Below, piece after piece: positions 52,091 through 60,995 of a DNA stretch of 64,000 nucleotides (positions within the stretch are counted from its first letter, which is position 1; each line of letters begins with the position of its first letter). A program made the position numbers and the translations under genes. Below the pieces are notes generated by a model. The model worked only from the letters and a program-made list of their open reading frames with translations. It was not told where the DNA came from and made no database searches. Origin of the DNA: Leisingera aquaemixtae (GTDB lineage: Bacteria > Pseudomonadota > Alphaproteobacteria > Rhodobacterales > Rhodobacteraceae); assembly GCF_019801145.1 (NCBI RefSeq), contig NZ_JAHVJQ010000002.1, positions 528,852-592,851 on the forward strand. The letters are read 5' to 3'.

Positions 52091-52216
52091 TTAGCCCTGG
52101 CGCGCTTTGAACTTGCGCTGGGTCTTGTTGATCACGTAAACGCGGCCTTTGCGGCGCACAACCCGGCAATCGCGGTGCCGGTTCTTCAGCGAGCGGAGCG
52201 AGTTCTTGACCTTCAT
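52091..52216 (-). CDS. rpmJ: 50S ribosomal protein L36 (type without the CxxC zinc knuckle set)
   Basis: 41 residues, too short for most ORF listings: [20 protein letters not shown], then [20 protein letters not shown] and a final Gly. The zinc-ligand cysteines of classic L36 are mostly absent (only Cys17), which marks the C-minus form used under zinc limitation in some bacteria, but in alphaproteobacteria it is the usual form. AGGAGAGA precedes ATG 52216. Ends at a strong terminator. Confidence 0.95.
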   Translation of the reverse strand: MKVKNSLRSLKNRHRDCRVVRRKGRVYVINKTQRKFKARQG

Positions 52217-52295
52217 GGTCTCTCTCCTTGTCTGCGGCGCGAACCAGCGCCTGGGTTAGCGGGTGCCTTGGCCGTGGCCAGGGCAGTGAATGGAA

Positions 52296-52370
52296 TGGTG
52301 GGCGATACAAGGATCGAACTTGTGACCCCTTCGATGTCAACGAAGTGCTCTACCGCTGAGCTAATCGCCC
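52296..52370 (-). tRNA. tRNA-Val (anticodon GAC)
   Basis: 75 bases including an encoded CCA. Acceptor GGGCGAT/ATCGCCC, D arm GCTC/GAGC, anticodon stem CTTCG/CGAAG with loop TTGACAT (anticodon GAC), T stem ACAAG/CTTGT with TTCGATC. All stems pair perfectly. Lies upstream of rpmJ on the same strand. Confidence 0.98.
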
Positions 52371-52533
52371 ACTCTGGCCTGCGCGCCGTTCCTGCCCCTC
52401 AGAAGTGAAAGGGGCGCGGGGTGCCGCGCCGGTGAGGGGGTCTATAAATAGAGTCGCCGGCGGGTGCAAGAGCTTTTGACCGCAGAAATTTCCGCGATAT
52501 GCTGTTTCTTGCAAAAGAAGCACCGGAGCAAGG

Positions 52534-53394
52534 ATGCCTGATACAGCGTTTTCCGTGATTTCCCCGCAGAAACTGGCTTCGGCAGTGGTTTTTGCCTCTC
52601 CGCACAGCGGCACGGACTATACCGATTCCTTTCTGGCACAGTCGATTCTGGGGCGGCAGGAGATCCGCAGCTCGGAAGATGCCTTTGTCGACTTGCTGTT
52701 TCAGGCGGCGCCGGAGTTCGGCGCGCCGCTGCTGAAGGCCTTGAAGCCGCGCGCCTATCTGGATTTGAACCGTTCGCCCGACGAACTGGATCCGGCGGTG
52801 ATCGAAGGGGTGCAGCGGCGCGGCCAGAATCCGCGGGTGGCCTCCGGCCTGGGGGTGATTCCGCGGGTGGTCGCAAATGGCAGGGCCATTTACAGCGGCA
52901 AGCTGCCGCTGGCGGAGGCGGAGCAGCGGATCCACGCCTGCTGGCACCCTTACCACAAAGCTCTGAAGGGGCTGCTGGAGCAGGCGCACCACCAGTTCGG
53001 CCAGGCGATTCTGGTGGATTGCCATTCGATGCCGCATGAGGCGGTGGACGCGATGGCCCCCCGGGGCGCGGGCAAGCCGGAGATTGTTCTGGGCGACCGG
53101 TTCGGGGCGGCGGCCGACAGCGGCGTGGTCGACCGGATCGAAGCGGCTTTTGCCGCCGCCGGGCTGAAGGTGGCGCGCAACACGCCCTTTGCCGGTGCTT
53201 ATATCGCCCAGACCTATGGCCGCCCGTCACGGCGCCAGCACGCGGTGCAGATCGAGATCGACCGGGCGCTCTATATGGACGAGGCCAATGTCCGGCCCAA
53301 TGCAAATTTCGAGGCGCTGCGGAAGCTGCTGCGCCAGGTGGTGGCGGAAATCGCCGTTATCGGCCAGGAGGAACTGCCGCTGGCGGCGGAATAG
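52534..53394 (+). CDS. N-formylglutamate amidohydrolase family protein
   Basis: 286 residues. Family marks: VVFASPHSGTDYTDSFL, AYLDLNRSPDELDP, ILVDCHSMPHEA, VLGDRFGAAAD, and QIEIDRALYMDE. Hydrolyses N-formylglutamate (last step of one histidine-degradation branch) or related N-formyl compounds; no hut genes are present nearby, so the substrate is open. GGAGCAAGG precedes ATG 52534. Convergent with dinB, 14 bases apart. Confidence 0.9.
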   Translation: MPDTAFSVISPQKLASAVVFASPHSGTDYTDSFLAQSILGRQEIRSSEDAFVDLLFQAAPEFGAPLLKALKPRAYLDLNRSPDELDPAVIEGVQRRGQNPRVASGLGVIPRVVANGRAIYSGKLPLAEAEQRIHACWHPYHKALKGLLEQAHHQFGQAILVDCHSMPHEAVDAMAPRGAGKPEIVLGDRFGAAADSGVVDRIEAAFAAAGLKVARNTPFAGAYIAQTYGRPSRRQHAVQIEIDRALYMDEANVRPNANFEALRKLLRQVVAEIAVIGQEELPLAAE

Positions 53395-53408
53395 CCGCCG
53401 CCTGCGCA

Positions 53409-54662
53409 TCAGCGCAAGGCGCGGCCCTTCAGGATCGCGCTTTCCCCGAATCTCTTGCGGATGGCATCGGTGGCGCGTTCTGCCTCTGCCCGTTTGCCGG
53501 CCTGCGGGTCCAAGAGGTCGCCGCTGTCATCGGCCTGCGACTCGGGCACCAGGTCTGAAATCCCGCAGCCCAACAGCCGGTAAGGGCCCTCGTTGCCGAC
53601 CTGATCCAGCAGGCTGCGGGCGGTGCGGTAGATGCGGTCGGCAATCTGGGTCGGGCTGCGCAGGGTAACGCGGCGGGTCAGCGCCGAATGGTTGGCGCGT
53701 TTCAGCTTGAGCGTCACCACCCGCCCGGCCAGCTCCCGCGCCTTTGCCCGGTCGGAGACCTTCTCTGCCAGCCGCCACAAGTGGCCGTCGAGCACCTCCA
53801 GGCAGGCGGTGTCTTCAAAGAACGTGGTTTCGTTGGAGATCGACTTGATCGGGGCATGGGCCGAGACCCGGCGCCGGTCCTGGCCGCGGGCCAGATGCCA
53901 CAACCGGTCACCCATGGAGCTGAAGCGGCTGTGCAGGGCCTCGCGGTCCCAGCGCAGCAGGTCTGAGAAGGTGCGGATGCCGGCCTTGTCGAGGCTGGCT
54001 TGTGCCGCCGGGCCGATGCCCCAGATCAGCCGCACCGGTTTCTCGCGCAGGAAATCGTCCGTCTCCGCCTTGCCGATCACCGAAAACCCGCGCGGCTTGT
54101 CCAGGTCGGAGGCGACCTTGGCCAGGAACTTGTTGTGGGAAAGACCGATGGAGCCGGTGACGCCCAGTTCGTTCTTCATCCGCTTGACCAGCCGCGCCAG
54201 CATCACCGCGGGCGGCGCGCCATGCAGCTTTTCGGTGCCGGTGAGATCCATGAAGGCCTCATCCAGAGACAGCGGCTCTACGTCCGGTGTCAGCTCGTTC
54301 ATCATCTTGCGGATCTCGCGGCTGACCTCGACGTAGACGCTCATCCGCGGTTTGATGACAACTGCATCCGGACAGAGCTTCAGCGCCTGAAACATCGGCA
54401 TGGCCGATCGCACCCCGCGGACGCGTGCAATGTAGCAGGCGGTGGAGACAACCCCGCGCTTGCCGCCGCCGATGATCACCGGCTTGGTGGCGAGCTCAGG
54501 GTTGTCGCGTTTTTCGACGCTGGCATAGAAGGCGTCGCAATCCATGTGGGCAATGCCGAGGGAAAACAGCTCCTCATGCGCCTTGATCCGCGGGCTGCCG
54601 CAATGGGGGCAGCGCCGGGCGGGGGCAATCTGGCTCAGGCAGTCTCGGCAAAGGGCATGCAT
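53409..54662 (-). CDS. dinB: DNA polymerase IV with N-terminal zinc-ribbon extension
   Basis: 417 residues. Y-family lesion-bypass polymerase: IAHMDCDAFYASVE (metal Asp), SLDEAFMDLT (second acidic pair), VTGSIGLSHNKFLAKVASDL, and the little-finger domain from about 270. Before it, residues 1-24 hold CRDC-x9-CPHC (Cys5, 8, 18, 21), a probable zinc ribbon absent from E. coli DinB but seen in some alphaproteobacterial versions. The C-terminus lacks an obvious clamp peptide beyond LKGRALR. No LexA direct repeat was found upstream. Confidence 0.93.
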   Translation of the reverse strand: MHALCRDCLSQIAPARRCPHCGSPRIKAHEELFSLGIAHMDCDAFYASVEKRDNPELATKPVIIGGGKRGVVSTACYIARVRGVRSAMPMFQALKLCPDAVVIKPRMSVYVEVSREIRKMMNELTPDVEPLSLDEAFMDLTGTEKLHGAPPAVMLARLVKRMKNELGVTGSIGLSHNKFLAKVASDLDKPRGFSVIGKAETDDFLREKPVRLIWGIGPAAQASLDKAGIRTFSDLLRWDREALHSRFSSMGDRLWHLARGQDRRRVSAHAPIKSISNETTFFEDTACLEVLDGHLWRLAEKVSDRAKARELAGRVVTLKLKRANHSALTRRVTLRSPTQIADRIYRTARSLLDQVGNEGPYRLLGCGISDLVPESQADDSGDLLDPQAGKRAEAERATDAIRKRFGESAILKGRALR

Positions 54663-54753
54663 GGGGAGGCGGCGGGCTATGGTTGCGGGTAGGCAAGTTT
54701 AACTTGGAGCGGAAGCCTTGTCTTTAGCGCGCCGGGTGGCCAAGTGACAGATC

Positions 54754-55179
54754 ATGACATCTGCAGGCGAGGATTTTGCCGGCGCCAAGCTGGCGGTGTT
54801 TCTGGGGCAGGACCTGCTTGTCATCCAGCGGGATGACAAGCCGGATATTCCCTATCCCGGGCATTGGGACCTGCCGGGCGGCGGGCGGGAGGGGCTGGAA
54901 AGCCCTGAAGACTGCGCGCTGCGCGAGACGCAGGAAGAGGTCGGGCTGGTGCTGAAGCCGGATGTGCTGATCTGGTCCCGGGCGTACCAGCGGCCGCACG
55001 GGCGGGTCTGGTTCTTTGCCGCGCATCTGCCGGCGGCGGCTGCGGGGGAGATCCGGTTCGGCAACGAAGGGCAGGGCTGGGCCCTGATGGCGCCTGAGGC
55101 CTATTGCACACACCAATTGGCGGTGCCGCATTTTGCGGACCGGCTGCGGGAATATCTTATGGCGCGGCCTGTGTGGTAG
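54754..55179 (+). CDS. NUDIX hydrolase
   Basis: 141 residues. Complete Nudix box GGGREGLESPEDCALRETQE followed by EVGL (G-x5-E-x7-REUxEExGU), near residues 42-66. Cleaves a nucleoside diphosphate linked to another group; the specific substrate is unclear. Divergent from dinB with 91 bases between, so a role in nucleotide-pool cleaning is possible. No strong Shine-Dalgarno; ATG 54754 is the first in frame. Confidence 0.88.
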   Translation: MTSAGEDFAGAKLAVFLGQDLLVIQRDDKPDIPYPGHWDLPGGGREGLESPEDCALRETQEEVGLVLKPDVLIWSRAYQRPHGRVWFFAAHLPAAAAGEIRFGNEGQGWALMAPEAYCTHQLAVPHFADRLREYLMARPVW

Positions 55180-55572
55180 TGGGCTGAAAAGAAAGATCCC
55201 CCGCAGGTATGCGGGGGGGAAGGTGACGGGTCTCAGGAAGAAAAGCCCGTCTGGGGAGTGTCTCAATTTGAGAATCTCCTACATGGCGCTGTTTCGCAAA
55301 GTTTGCGGGGCTTGGCATTGGCTGCGGGTTTTGCGGGTGTGCTTTTTGAGGCACAGGACGATTTGGCGCAGAAAAGGTTTCTGCGGCGGGTTTCGTCAGC
55401 GAAAAGAGCGGCTTGACGTTGCGTCAATGGTGGGCAGCGGAGCAGCGGGCCGGAAAATGGTGCACCTGCCGTACATTTTTCTTTCTGCTTAAATTTTGGG
55501 CAGAAGCGAAGTTGTACTGATTATGGGACTTTCGGGGCCGCTGTCTTTTCCGTTTCCGGCAGTGTCCGGGGT
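55180..55572. other. 393-base stretch without a convincing gene
   Basis: Between the NUDIX and pyrF stops. It holds a strong hairpin TCCCCCGCA/TGCGGGGGGA at 55197-55220, which on the minus strand is followed by TCTTTCTTTT (terminator-like); GACGGG/CCCGTC at about 55224-55250; TCTCA/TGAGA near 55260; and a palindrome TTGACG-TTG-CGTCAA at 55413-55427. Two short frames (55157-55354 minus; 55283-55492 plus) show no family and no ribosome site. It could encode a small RNA on either strand. Confidence 0.45.
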
Positions 55573-56289
55573 TTACGCTTTTATCCCGGCCAGCTCTGCC
55601 AGGATGGCCTCAGCTGCGGCGCGGGGGCTGTCTGCTTTCCAGATCGGGCGGCCCACGACGATGTGGTCGGCACCGTCTGCAATGGCGCTGGCCGGGGTGG
55701 CGACGCGTTTCTGGTCGCCGAGATCGGCGCCGGCGGGGCGCACGCCCGGGGTGACAATCAGTTTGCCTTCTGCCTCGGGCAAGGCGCGGATCAGCGCCGC
55801 TTCCTGAGGGCTGGCGATGACGCCGTCGGCGCCAGCAGCAAAGGCATTGCCTGCGCGCTCCAGCACAAGATCCTGCACCGCGCCCTGCTTGATCAGCGCG
55901 CCGTCCAGATCCTGGCGGTCCAGCGAGGTGAGGATGGTGACGGCGAGGATCTTGAGGTCCTTGCCCGCGGCGCCCTCCTTGGCCGCGCGCACCACATAAG
56001 GGTCGCCATGCACGGTGAGGAAGTCGAGGTCGAACTGCGCCAGACCGCGCACCGCGCTTTCCACAGTGGCGCCGATGTCGAAAAGCTTCATGTCCAGGAA
56101 GATACGCTTGCCGTGCTCCTGCTTCAGCTCATTGGCCAGCGCCAGACCGCCGCCGGTGAGCATGCCGAGGCCGATCTTGTAGAAGGCGACCGCATCACCC
56201 AGCTGCTCGGCGAGCTTCAGGCCCGCCAGCGCATTGGGGACATCCATGGCAACAATCAGGCGGTCGTCGGCGCGCGGGGCTTGGGTCAT
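55573..56289 (-). CDS. pyrF: Orotidine 5-phosphate decarboxylase
   Basis: 238 residues. Last step of UMP synthesis. Substrate Asp in LIVAMDVPNALAG, the catalytic charge network in IFLDMKLFDIGATV (Asp, Lys, Asp), VHGDPYVVRAA and VTPGVRPAGADLGDQKRVAT at the phosphate site. Full length. Divergent from clpB across 339 bases. Confidence 0.96.
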   Translation of the reverse strand: MTQAPRADDRLIVAMDVPNALAGLKLAEQLGDAVAFYKIGLGMLTGGGLALANELKQEHGKRIFLDMKLFDIGATVESAVRGLAQFDLDFLTVHGDPYVVRAAKEGAAGKDLKILAVTILTSLDRQDLDGALIKQGAVQDLVLERAGNAFAAGADGVIASPQEAALIRALPEAEGKLIVTPGVRPAGADLGDQKRVATPASAIADGADHIVVGRPIWKADSPRAAAEAILAELAGIKA

Positions 56290-56628
56290 GGCGGGGTCCT
56301 CTTGTGGCGGGTTCGGCGTGAAACTGGCGTTTCATACGCAAGGGGCCGCGGTTCGGCAAGGCGCAGCGGGGCGCTCCCGCAACTGAAGCTGCCCCTGTGG
56401 GGCAGATTGCCGTTTTGGGCCCGGCGCCGCGCAGGCGCGCGGCGCGGCTGCGCCCGGAACTGCGGTCAGGGGGTAAAGTTGACGCAGGTCAGGGATTTGC
56501 TCACCTTTTCCGCGCAGAATGGGTTGAAGCGGCGGGATCGCTTCCCAAATTGAACTTTGAGGCCCGGACCGGGGCGTGCCGCCTAGCGGGCGCTGCCAAA
56601 AACAGGGCGCTTGATAAAGGAGAGCAAG
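56290..56628. other. pyrF-clpB divergent regulatory region
   Basis: 339 bases with no gene. Contains CTGCCCC/GGGGCAG inverted repeat near 56390 and a GC-rich dyad (GCGCCGCGC area near 56425-56455), then the heat-shock-like promoter at 56523. The clpB leader downstream of it is about 75 bases. Confidence 0.5.
56523..56551 (+). promoter_or_regulatory. Candidate RpoH (sigma-32) promoter of clpB
   Basis: -35 GTTGAAG at 56523-56529 and -10 CCCAAATT at 56544-56551, 14 bases between. Heat-shock sigma consensus is CTTGAAA and CCCCATnT at 11-16 bases, so both boxes agree well. clpB is a classic RpoH target. Confidence 0.65.
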
Positions 56629-59247
56629 ATGGACTTGAACAAGTTCACGGAGCGTGCACGGGGTTTCGTGCAGGCGGCGCAGACCATTGCGATGCGCGAG
56701 GGGCACCAGCGGCTGGTGCCGGAGCATATTCTGAAAGCTTTGATGGACGACGATCAGGGGCTGGCGAGCAACCTGATTTCCCGCGCGGGCGGAGCGCCTG
56801 CGCGTGTCGTGGAGGCCGTCGAGGCCGCAGTTGCCAAACTGCCCAAGGTGAGCGGCGATGCAGCCCAAATCTATTTGGACGGGCAGACCGCCAAGGTGCT
56901 GGATGAGGCCGCCAAGATTGCCGAGAAGGCGGGCGACAGCTTTGTGCCGGTCGAGCGTCTGCTGATGGCGCTTTGCATGGTGAAGTCCAAGGCCAAGGAC
57001 GCGCTGGAGGCCGGTGCAGTTTCCGCGCAGAAGCTGAATGAGGCGATCAACGACATCCGCAAGGGGCGGACGGCGGACACGGCAACTGCCGAGGAAGGCT
57101 ATGACGCGCTGAAGAAATACGCCCGCGATCTGACCGAGGCAGCGCGTGAGGGCAAGATCGACCCGATCATCGGTCGCGACGAGGAAATCCGCCGCTCGAT
57201 GCAGGTGCTGTCGCGCCGGACCAAGAACAACCCGGTGCTGATCGGTGAGCCGGGCGTGGGTAAGACCGCAATTGCCGAGGGCATGGCGCTGCGCATCATC
57301 AACGGCGATGTGCCGGAGAGCTTGCGCGACAAGAAGCTGTTGTCGCTGGACATGGGGGCGCTGATCGCCGGTGCGAAATACCGCGGTGAATTCGAGGAGC
57401 GCCTGAAAGCAGTGCTCACCGAAGTGACCGAGGCGGCAGGCGAGATCATCCTGTTCATCGACGAGATGCACACGCTTGTCGGTGCCGGCAAATCCGACGG
57501 CGCGATGGATGCGGCCAACCTGATCAAACCGGCGCTGGCCCGCGGAGAGCTTCACTGCGTCGGTGCGACCACGCTGGATGAATACCGCAAATACGTGGAG
57601 AAGGACGCAGCCCTTGCCCGCCGGTTCCAGCCGGTGATGGTGACGGAGCCGACGGTGGAGGACACCGTGTCGATCCTGCGCGGCATCAAGGAAAAATATG
57701 AGCTGCACCACGGCGTGCGCATTGCCGATGCGGCGCTGGTGGCGGCGGCAACGCTGTCGAACCGCTATATCACCGACCGCTTCCTGCCGGACAAGGCAAT
57801 CGACCTGATGGATGAGGCGGCCAGCCGCCTGCGGATGCAGGTGGACAGCAAACCTGAAGAGCTGGATGCGCTTGATCGGCAAATCTTGCAGATGCAGATC
57901 GAGGAAGAGGCGCTCAAGCTGGAAGACGATGCCGCCTCCAAGGACCGGCTAACGACGCTGCAGAAGGAACTGGCTGAGCTGCAGGAACAGTCCGCCGAGA
58001 TGACCGCCCAGTGGCAGTCGGAGCGGGACAAGCTGGCCTCGGCCCGCGATCTGAAAGAGCAACTGGACCGTGCCCGCGCGGAGCTCGACATTGCCAAGCG
58101 GGAGGGCAACCTCGCCAAGGCAGGGGAGCTTTCCTATGGCGTCATTCCGGGGCTGGAGAAGCAGCTGGCGGATGCCGAGAAGAAGGAAGAGCAGGGGCTG
58201 ATGGTCGAGGAGGCCGTGCGGCCAGAGCAGATCGCAGCCGTTGTCGAGCGCTGGACCGGTATCCCGACCTCCAAGATGCTGGAGGGTGAGCGCGAGAAGC
58301 TCTTGCGCATGGAAGATGAGCTGCACCGCCGGGTGATCGGCCAGAACGCCGCCGTCACTGCGGTGGCCAATGCGGTGCGCCGGGCGCGCGCGGGTCTGAA
58401 CGATGAGAACCGGCCGCTGGGCTCTTTCCTGTTCCTCGGTCCGACCGGCGTCGGCAAGACCGAGCTGACCAAGGCGGTGGCAAGCTTCCTGTTCGACGAC
58501 GAGCACGCGATGGTGCGCATCGACATGTCGGAGTATATGGAAAAGCATTCTGTCGCCCGCCTGATCGGCGCGCCTCCGGGCTATGTCGGCTATGACGAGG
58601 GCGGGGCGCTGACCGAAGCGGTGCGCCGCCGGCCCTACCAGGTGGTGCTGTTTGACGAGGTCGAAAAGGCGCATCCGGATGTGTTCAACGTCCTGCTGCA
58701 GGTGCTGGATGACGGCGTGCTGACCGACGGCCAGGGCCGCACAGTGGACTTCAAGCAGACGCTGATCGTGCTGACCTCCAACCTCGGTGCGCAGGCGCTG
58801 AGCCAGCTGCCGGAAGGCGCTGATGCGTCCGACGCGCGGCGTGATGTGATGGATGCGGTCCGGGCGCATTTCCGGCCCGAGTTCCTGAACCGTCTGGATG
58901 AGACCATCATATTCGACCGGCTGGCCCGGGCCGATATGGACGGCATTGTCGAGATCCAGCTGGCGCGGCTGCTTAAGCGGCTCGCAGGCCGCAAGATCGC
59001 GCTGGAGCTGGATGAGGCCGCCAAGACCTGGCTGGCGGACGAGGGCTATGACCCGGTGTTCGGCGCCCGGCCGCTGAAACGGGTGATCCAGCGTGCGCTG
59101 CAGAACCCGCTGGCCGAAGCCCTGCTGGGCGGCGAGATCAAGGACGGCGATACCGTTCCGGTCTCGGCCGGCAGCGACGGGCTGGTCATCGGTGACCGGC
59201 TGGGGACATCGGACCGGCCCCGGCCCGATGATGCCGTGGTGCATTGA
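56629..59247 (+). CDS. clpB: ATP-dependent disaggregase ClpB
   Basis: 872 residues. N domain with two Clp repeats (about 1-145), first AAA+ module with Walker A GEPGVGKT (about 207-214) and Walker [14 protein letters not shown], middle coiled-coil domain (about 400-525), second AAA+ module with GPTGVGKT (about 604-611), [20 protein letters not shown] and [15 protein letters not shown]. Works with DnaK to dissolve aggregates. ATG 56629 follows AAAGGAGAG. The last residues are acidic/polar and unusual only in length. Confidence 0.98.
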   Translation: MDLNKFTERARGFVQAAQTIAMREGHQRLVPEHILKALMDDDQGLASNLISRAGGAPARVVEAVEAAVAKLPKVSGDAAQIYLDGQTAKVLDEAAKIAEKAGDSFVPVERLLMALCMVKSKAKDALEAGAVSAQKLNEAINDIRKGRTADTATAEEGYDALKKYARDLTEAAREGKIDPIIGRDEEIRRSMQVLSRRTKNNPVLIGEPGVGKTAIAEGMALRIINGDVPESLRDKKLLSLDMGALIAGAKYRGEFEERLKAVLTEVTEAAGEIILFIDEMHTLVGAGKSDGAMDAANLIKPALARGELHCVGATTLDEYRKYVEKDAALARRFQPVMVTEPTVEDTVSILRGIKEKYELHHGVRIADAALVAAATLSNRYITDRFLPDKAIDLMDEAASRLRMQVDSKPEELDALDRQILQMQIEEEALKLEDDAASKDRLTTLQKELAELQEQSAEMTAQWQSERDKLASARDLKEQLDRARAELDIAKREGNLAKAGELSYGVIPGLEKQLADAEKKEEQGLMVEEAVRPEQIAAVVERWTGIPTSKMLEGEREKLLRMEDELHRRVIGQNAAVTAVANAVRRARAGLNDENRPLGSFLFLGPTGVGKTELTKAVASFLFDDEHAMVRIDMSEYMEKHSVARLIGAPPGYVGYDEGGALTEAVRRRPYQVVLFDEVEKAHPDVFNVLLQVLDDGVLTDGQGRTVDFKQTLIVLTSNLGAQALSQLPEGADASDARRDVMDAVRAHFRPEFLNRLDETIIFDRLARADMDGIVEIQLARLLKRLAGRKIALELDEAAKTWLADEGYDPVFGARPLKRVIQRALQNPLAEALLGGEIKDGDTVPVSAGSDGLVIGDRLGTSDRPRPDDAVVH

Positions 59248-59260
59248 AGGTAGAGAATGA

Positions 59261-59292
59261 AGAAGGCCCGCCAGAGATGGCGGGCCTTCTTG
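59261..59292 (+). terminator. Terminator of clpB
   Basis: AAGAAGGCCCGCC, loop AGAGAT, GGCGGGCCTTCTT. Symmetric, so it may also serve the convergent SDR gene. Confidence 0.88.
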
Positions 59293-59310
59293 CCCCCTAA
59301 GGGTAAAACC

Positions 59311-60009
59311 TCAGCAATAAGGTGAGCGCTGTGGCCGGAGAGTCATCTCTGTCACGCAGGCAGTGTTCGGCAGGGAAACTGCTGTTGCAATCATCTCCGA
59401 GATGTCGCCGAGCTGTATCATGAGTGAACGGTCCTTGCCGGCGTCATTCACCGCTTCCGTATTTACGAAGCCTGGATGCACCAAGGTGACCCGAACGCCG
59501 TCCTCCCTGACGTCTTCAAACAGGGCTTTGGCAAAACCGGCTTGGGCATGCCGCAGGGCGCAATGAATGGCGTGGTTTTTCCATCCCAGCCAGGAAGTCG
59601 GACCGCATATGTATACATAGGCGCCCTGTGATTTAGTGATGGCCGGGAGCAGATGGGCTGTAAGCCTGATAGTGGCGCGCAAAACCTGATCAATGGATTG
59701 GTCCCAGTCGGCGAACCGGTCCGTCGAGACCGTGCCGTAGGTGAACTTGGCCGCGCAGTGCACCAGCGCGTCCAGGCTGTTCCCCGACGCAGCCCAAGCG
59801 GCCAAGGCTGCAACCTCGTCCATATTGCCCATCTCGGCAGTAAAGAGAGCGCCGGTGCCGCCGGCCTCGCGGACCATGGCAAGCGTTTCTTCCAGCGCGT
59901 CCTGCCGCCGCCCGTGAGCGAGAATATTCCAGCCTTCTGATGCGAGCCTGACAGCGGTGCCGCGCCCAATTCCGCTGGAAGCGCCGGTGATGAGTGCGGT
60001 TTTTGCCAT
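59311..60009 (-). CDS. Short-chain dehydrogenase/reductase with altered active site
   Basis: 232 residues. Cofactor motif ALITGASSGIGRGTAVRLAS and HCAAKF (for NNAG) are SDR-like, and the HPGFVNTEAV block after the active site is present. At the YxxxK position the sequence reads HAIHCALRHAQAGF: His149 replaces Tyr and Arg153 replaces Lys, so ordinary dehydrogenase chemistry is doubtful. Start ATG 60009 with GGAGGGCAC upstream; longer frame rejected. Stands alone, convergent with clpB. It may bind NAD(P) without catalysis or act differently. Confidence 0.82.
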   Translation of the reverse strand: MAKTALITGASSGIGRGTAVRLASEGWNILAHGRRQDALEETLAMVREAGGTGALFTAEMGNMDEVAALAAWAASGNSLDALVHCAAKFTYGTVSTDRFADWDQSIDQVLRATIRLTAHLLPAITKSQGAYVYICGPTSWLGWKNHAIHCALRHAQAGFAKALFEDVREDGVRVTLVHPGFVNTEAVNDAGKDRSLMIQLGDISEMIATAVSLPNTACVTEMTLRPQRSPYC

Positions 60010-60200
60010 ATCCGTGCCCTCCTGATTGCTTGGCGGCAGGATAACATGAAAAAAACCGGGCAGCTTCAGCCGTGGCATTGGGAGATTGCCAGAGGCACTT
60101 TAGGTTCGCGGCTGGCTGCAGGAGGCGCCTGCCTCAGAGCCGGGTGCTGGCCCTCTGCTTGCAGTTTTGACCTAAGAGGCGGCTTCACACGAGAAAGGAC

Positions 60201-60308
60201 GTGGCCCTGAATAGCCTGCTCGCACTGGTTGGCGTTTTTTTGTCGGCTCTGCTGCGCGTTTTGTGGCGGCGCTGGAAAGCGCTAGACTGGACGCAGTTCA
60301 TTGTATGA
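60201..60308 (+). CDS. 35-residue membrane ORF coupled to the VTT-domain gene
   Basis: GTG 60201 has AAAGGA 6 bases upstream. Encodes one hydrophobic helix (LNSLLALVGVFLSALLRVLW) and a short basic tail ending TQFIV. Its TGA overlaps the next gene's ATG (ATGA at 60305-60308), the layout of coupled genes. This also supports the choice of start for the next gene. No family recognised. The rest of the 190-base gap upstream shows no further feature. Confidence 0.6.
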   Translation: MALNSLLALVGVFLSALLRVLWRRWKALDWTQFIV

Positions 60309-60961
60309 GCCCGGACAACATGATCCACCTGGGGCGCAGAACGGCCTTTGCCGCATTTCTCCTCGTGCTGCTGTGCGGCGCGCTGGCGGCCTATGTGCTG
60401 GACGGGCAGGCGCGCCCGTTGGAGGACATGGTTGCCTGGCTGCGCAGCACGGGCGCCTGGGCTCCGCTGGCGGTGATCGTTCTAATGGTGGTGCATTCTT
60501 TTGTGCCGTTTCCGGCGGAAATCCTGGCGCTGTGCGCCGGGGCGATCTTTGGCACGCTGCTGGGGGCGGCGCTAATCTGGGCCGGGGCGATGCTGGGGGC
60601 GCTGGTGGCCTTTTGGCTGGCGCGCCGGCTGGGGCAGGAGACGGTCCGGGCCTGGCTGAGCGAGGCGCAGGCGCGGCAGCTGGATGCCTGGACCGAAGAG
60701 CGGGGCGCGCTGACGCTTCTGGCCGCGCGCCTGATCCCGGTGATTGCCTTTAACCTGATCAACTACGCCGCAGGGCTGACCCGGGTCCGCCTTTTGACCT
60801 TTGTATGGACCACGGCGCTGGGCATCCTGCCAGTGACGCTGCTGTGCACTTGGTTCGGGGCGCAGATGCTGGTTATGGACTGGCCGGTGCTGGCGGCGGT
60901 TTCAGCCGGGTTGCTGATTGTCTTGTTCGCCATGCACCGGCTGGCGCGGCCGTGGATCTGA
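60305..60961 (+). CDS. VTT-domain (TVP38/TMEM64, DedA-like) membrane protein
   Basis: 218 residues, about six hydrophobic segments. Family marks: VVHSFVPFPAEILALCAGAI, FGTLLGAALIWAGAMLGA, and LTLLAARLIPVIAFNLINYA followed by AGLTRVRLLTFVW. VTT proteins are thought to move or scramble lipids in the inner membrane. ATG 60305 is preferred because it overlaps the stop of a small coupled ORF; ATG 60320 is possible. Confidence 0.87.
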   Translation: MSPDNMIHLGRRTAFAAFLLVLLCGALAAYVLDGQARPLEDMVAWLRSTGAWAPLAVIVLMVVHSFVPFPAEILALCAGAIFGTLLGAALIWAGAMLGALVAFWLARRLGQETVRAWLSEAQARQLDAWTEERGALTLLAARLIPVIAFNLINYAAGLTRVRLLTFVWTTALGILPVTLLCTWFGAQMLVMDWPVLAAVSAGLLIVLFAMHRLARPWI

Positions 60962-60995
60962 TGCCGGGACAAGCGGTGCAGAGCCGCGCGGGGAG

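Noticed and set aside
55283..55492. Plus-strand frame starting MALFRKVCGAWHW
   Set aside because: No Shine-Dalgarno and an Arg/Trp/Cys-rich composition typical of non-coding frames; kept only as part of the gap description.
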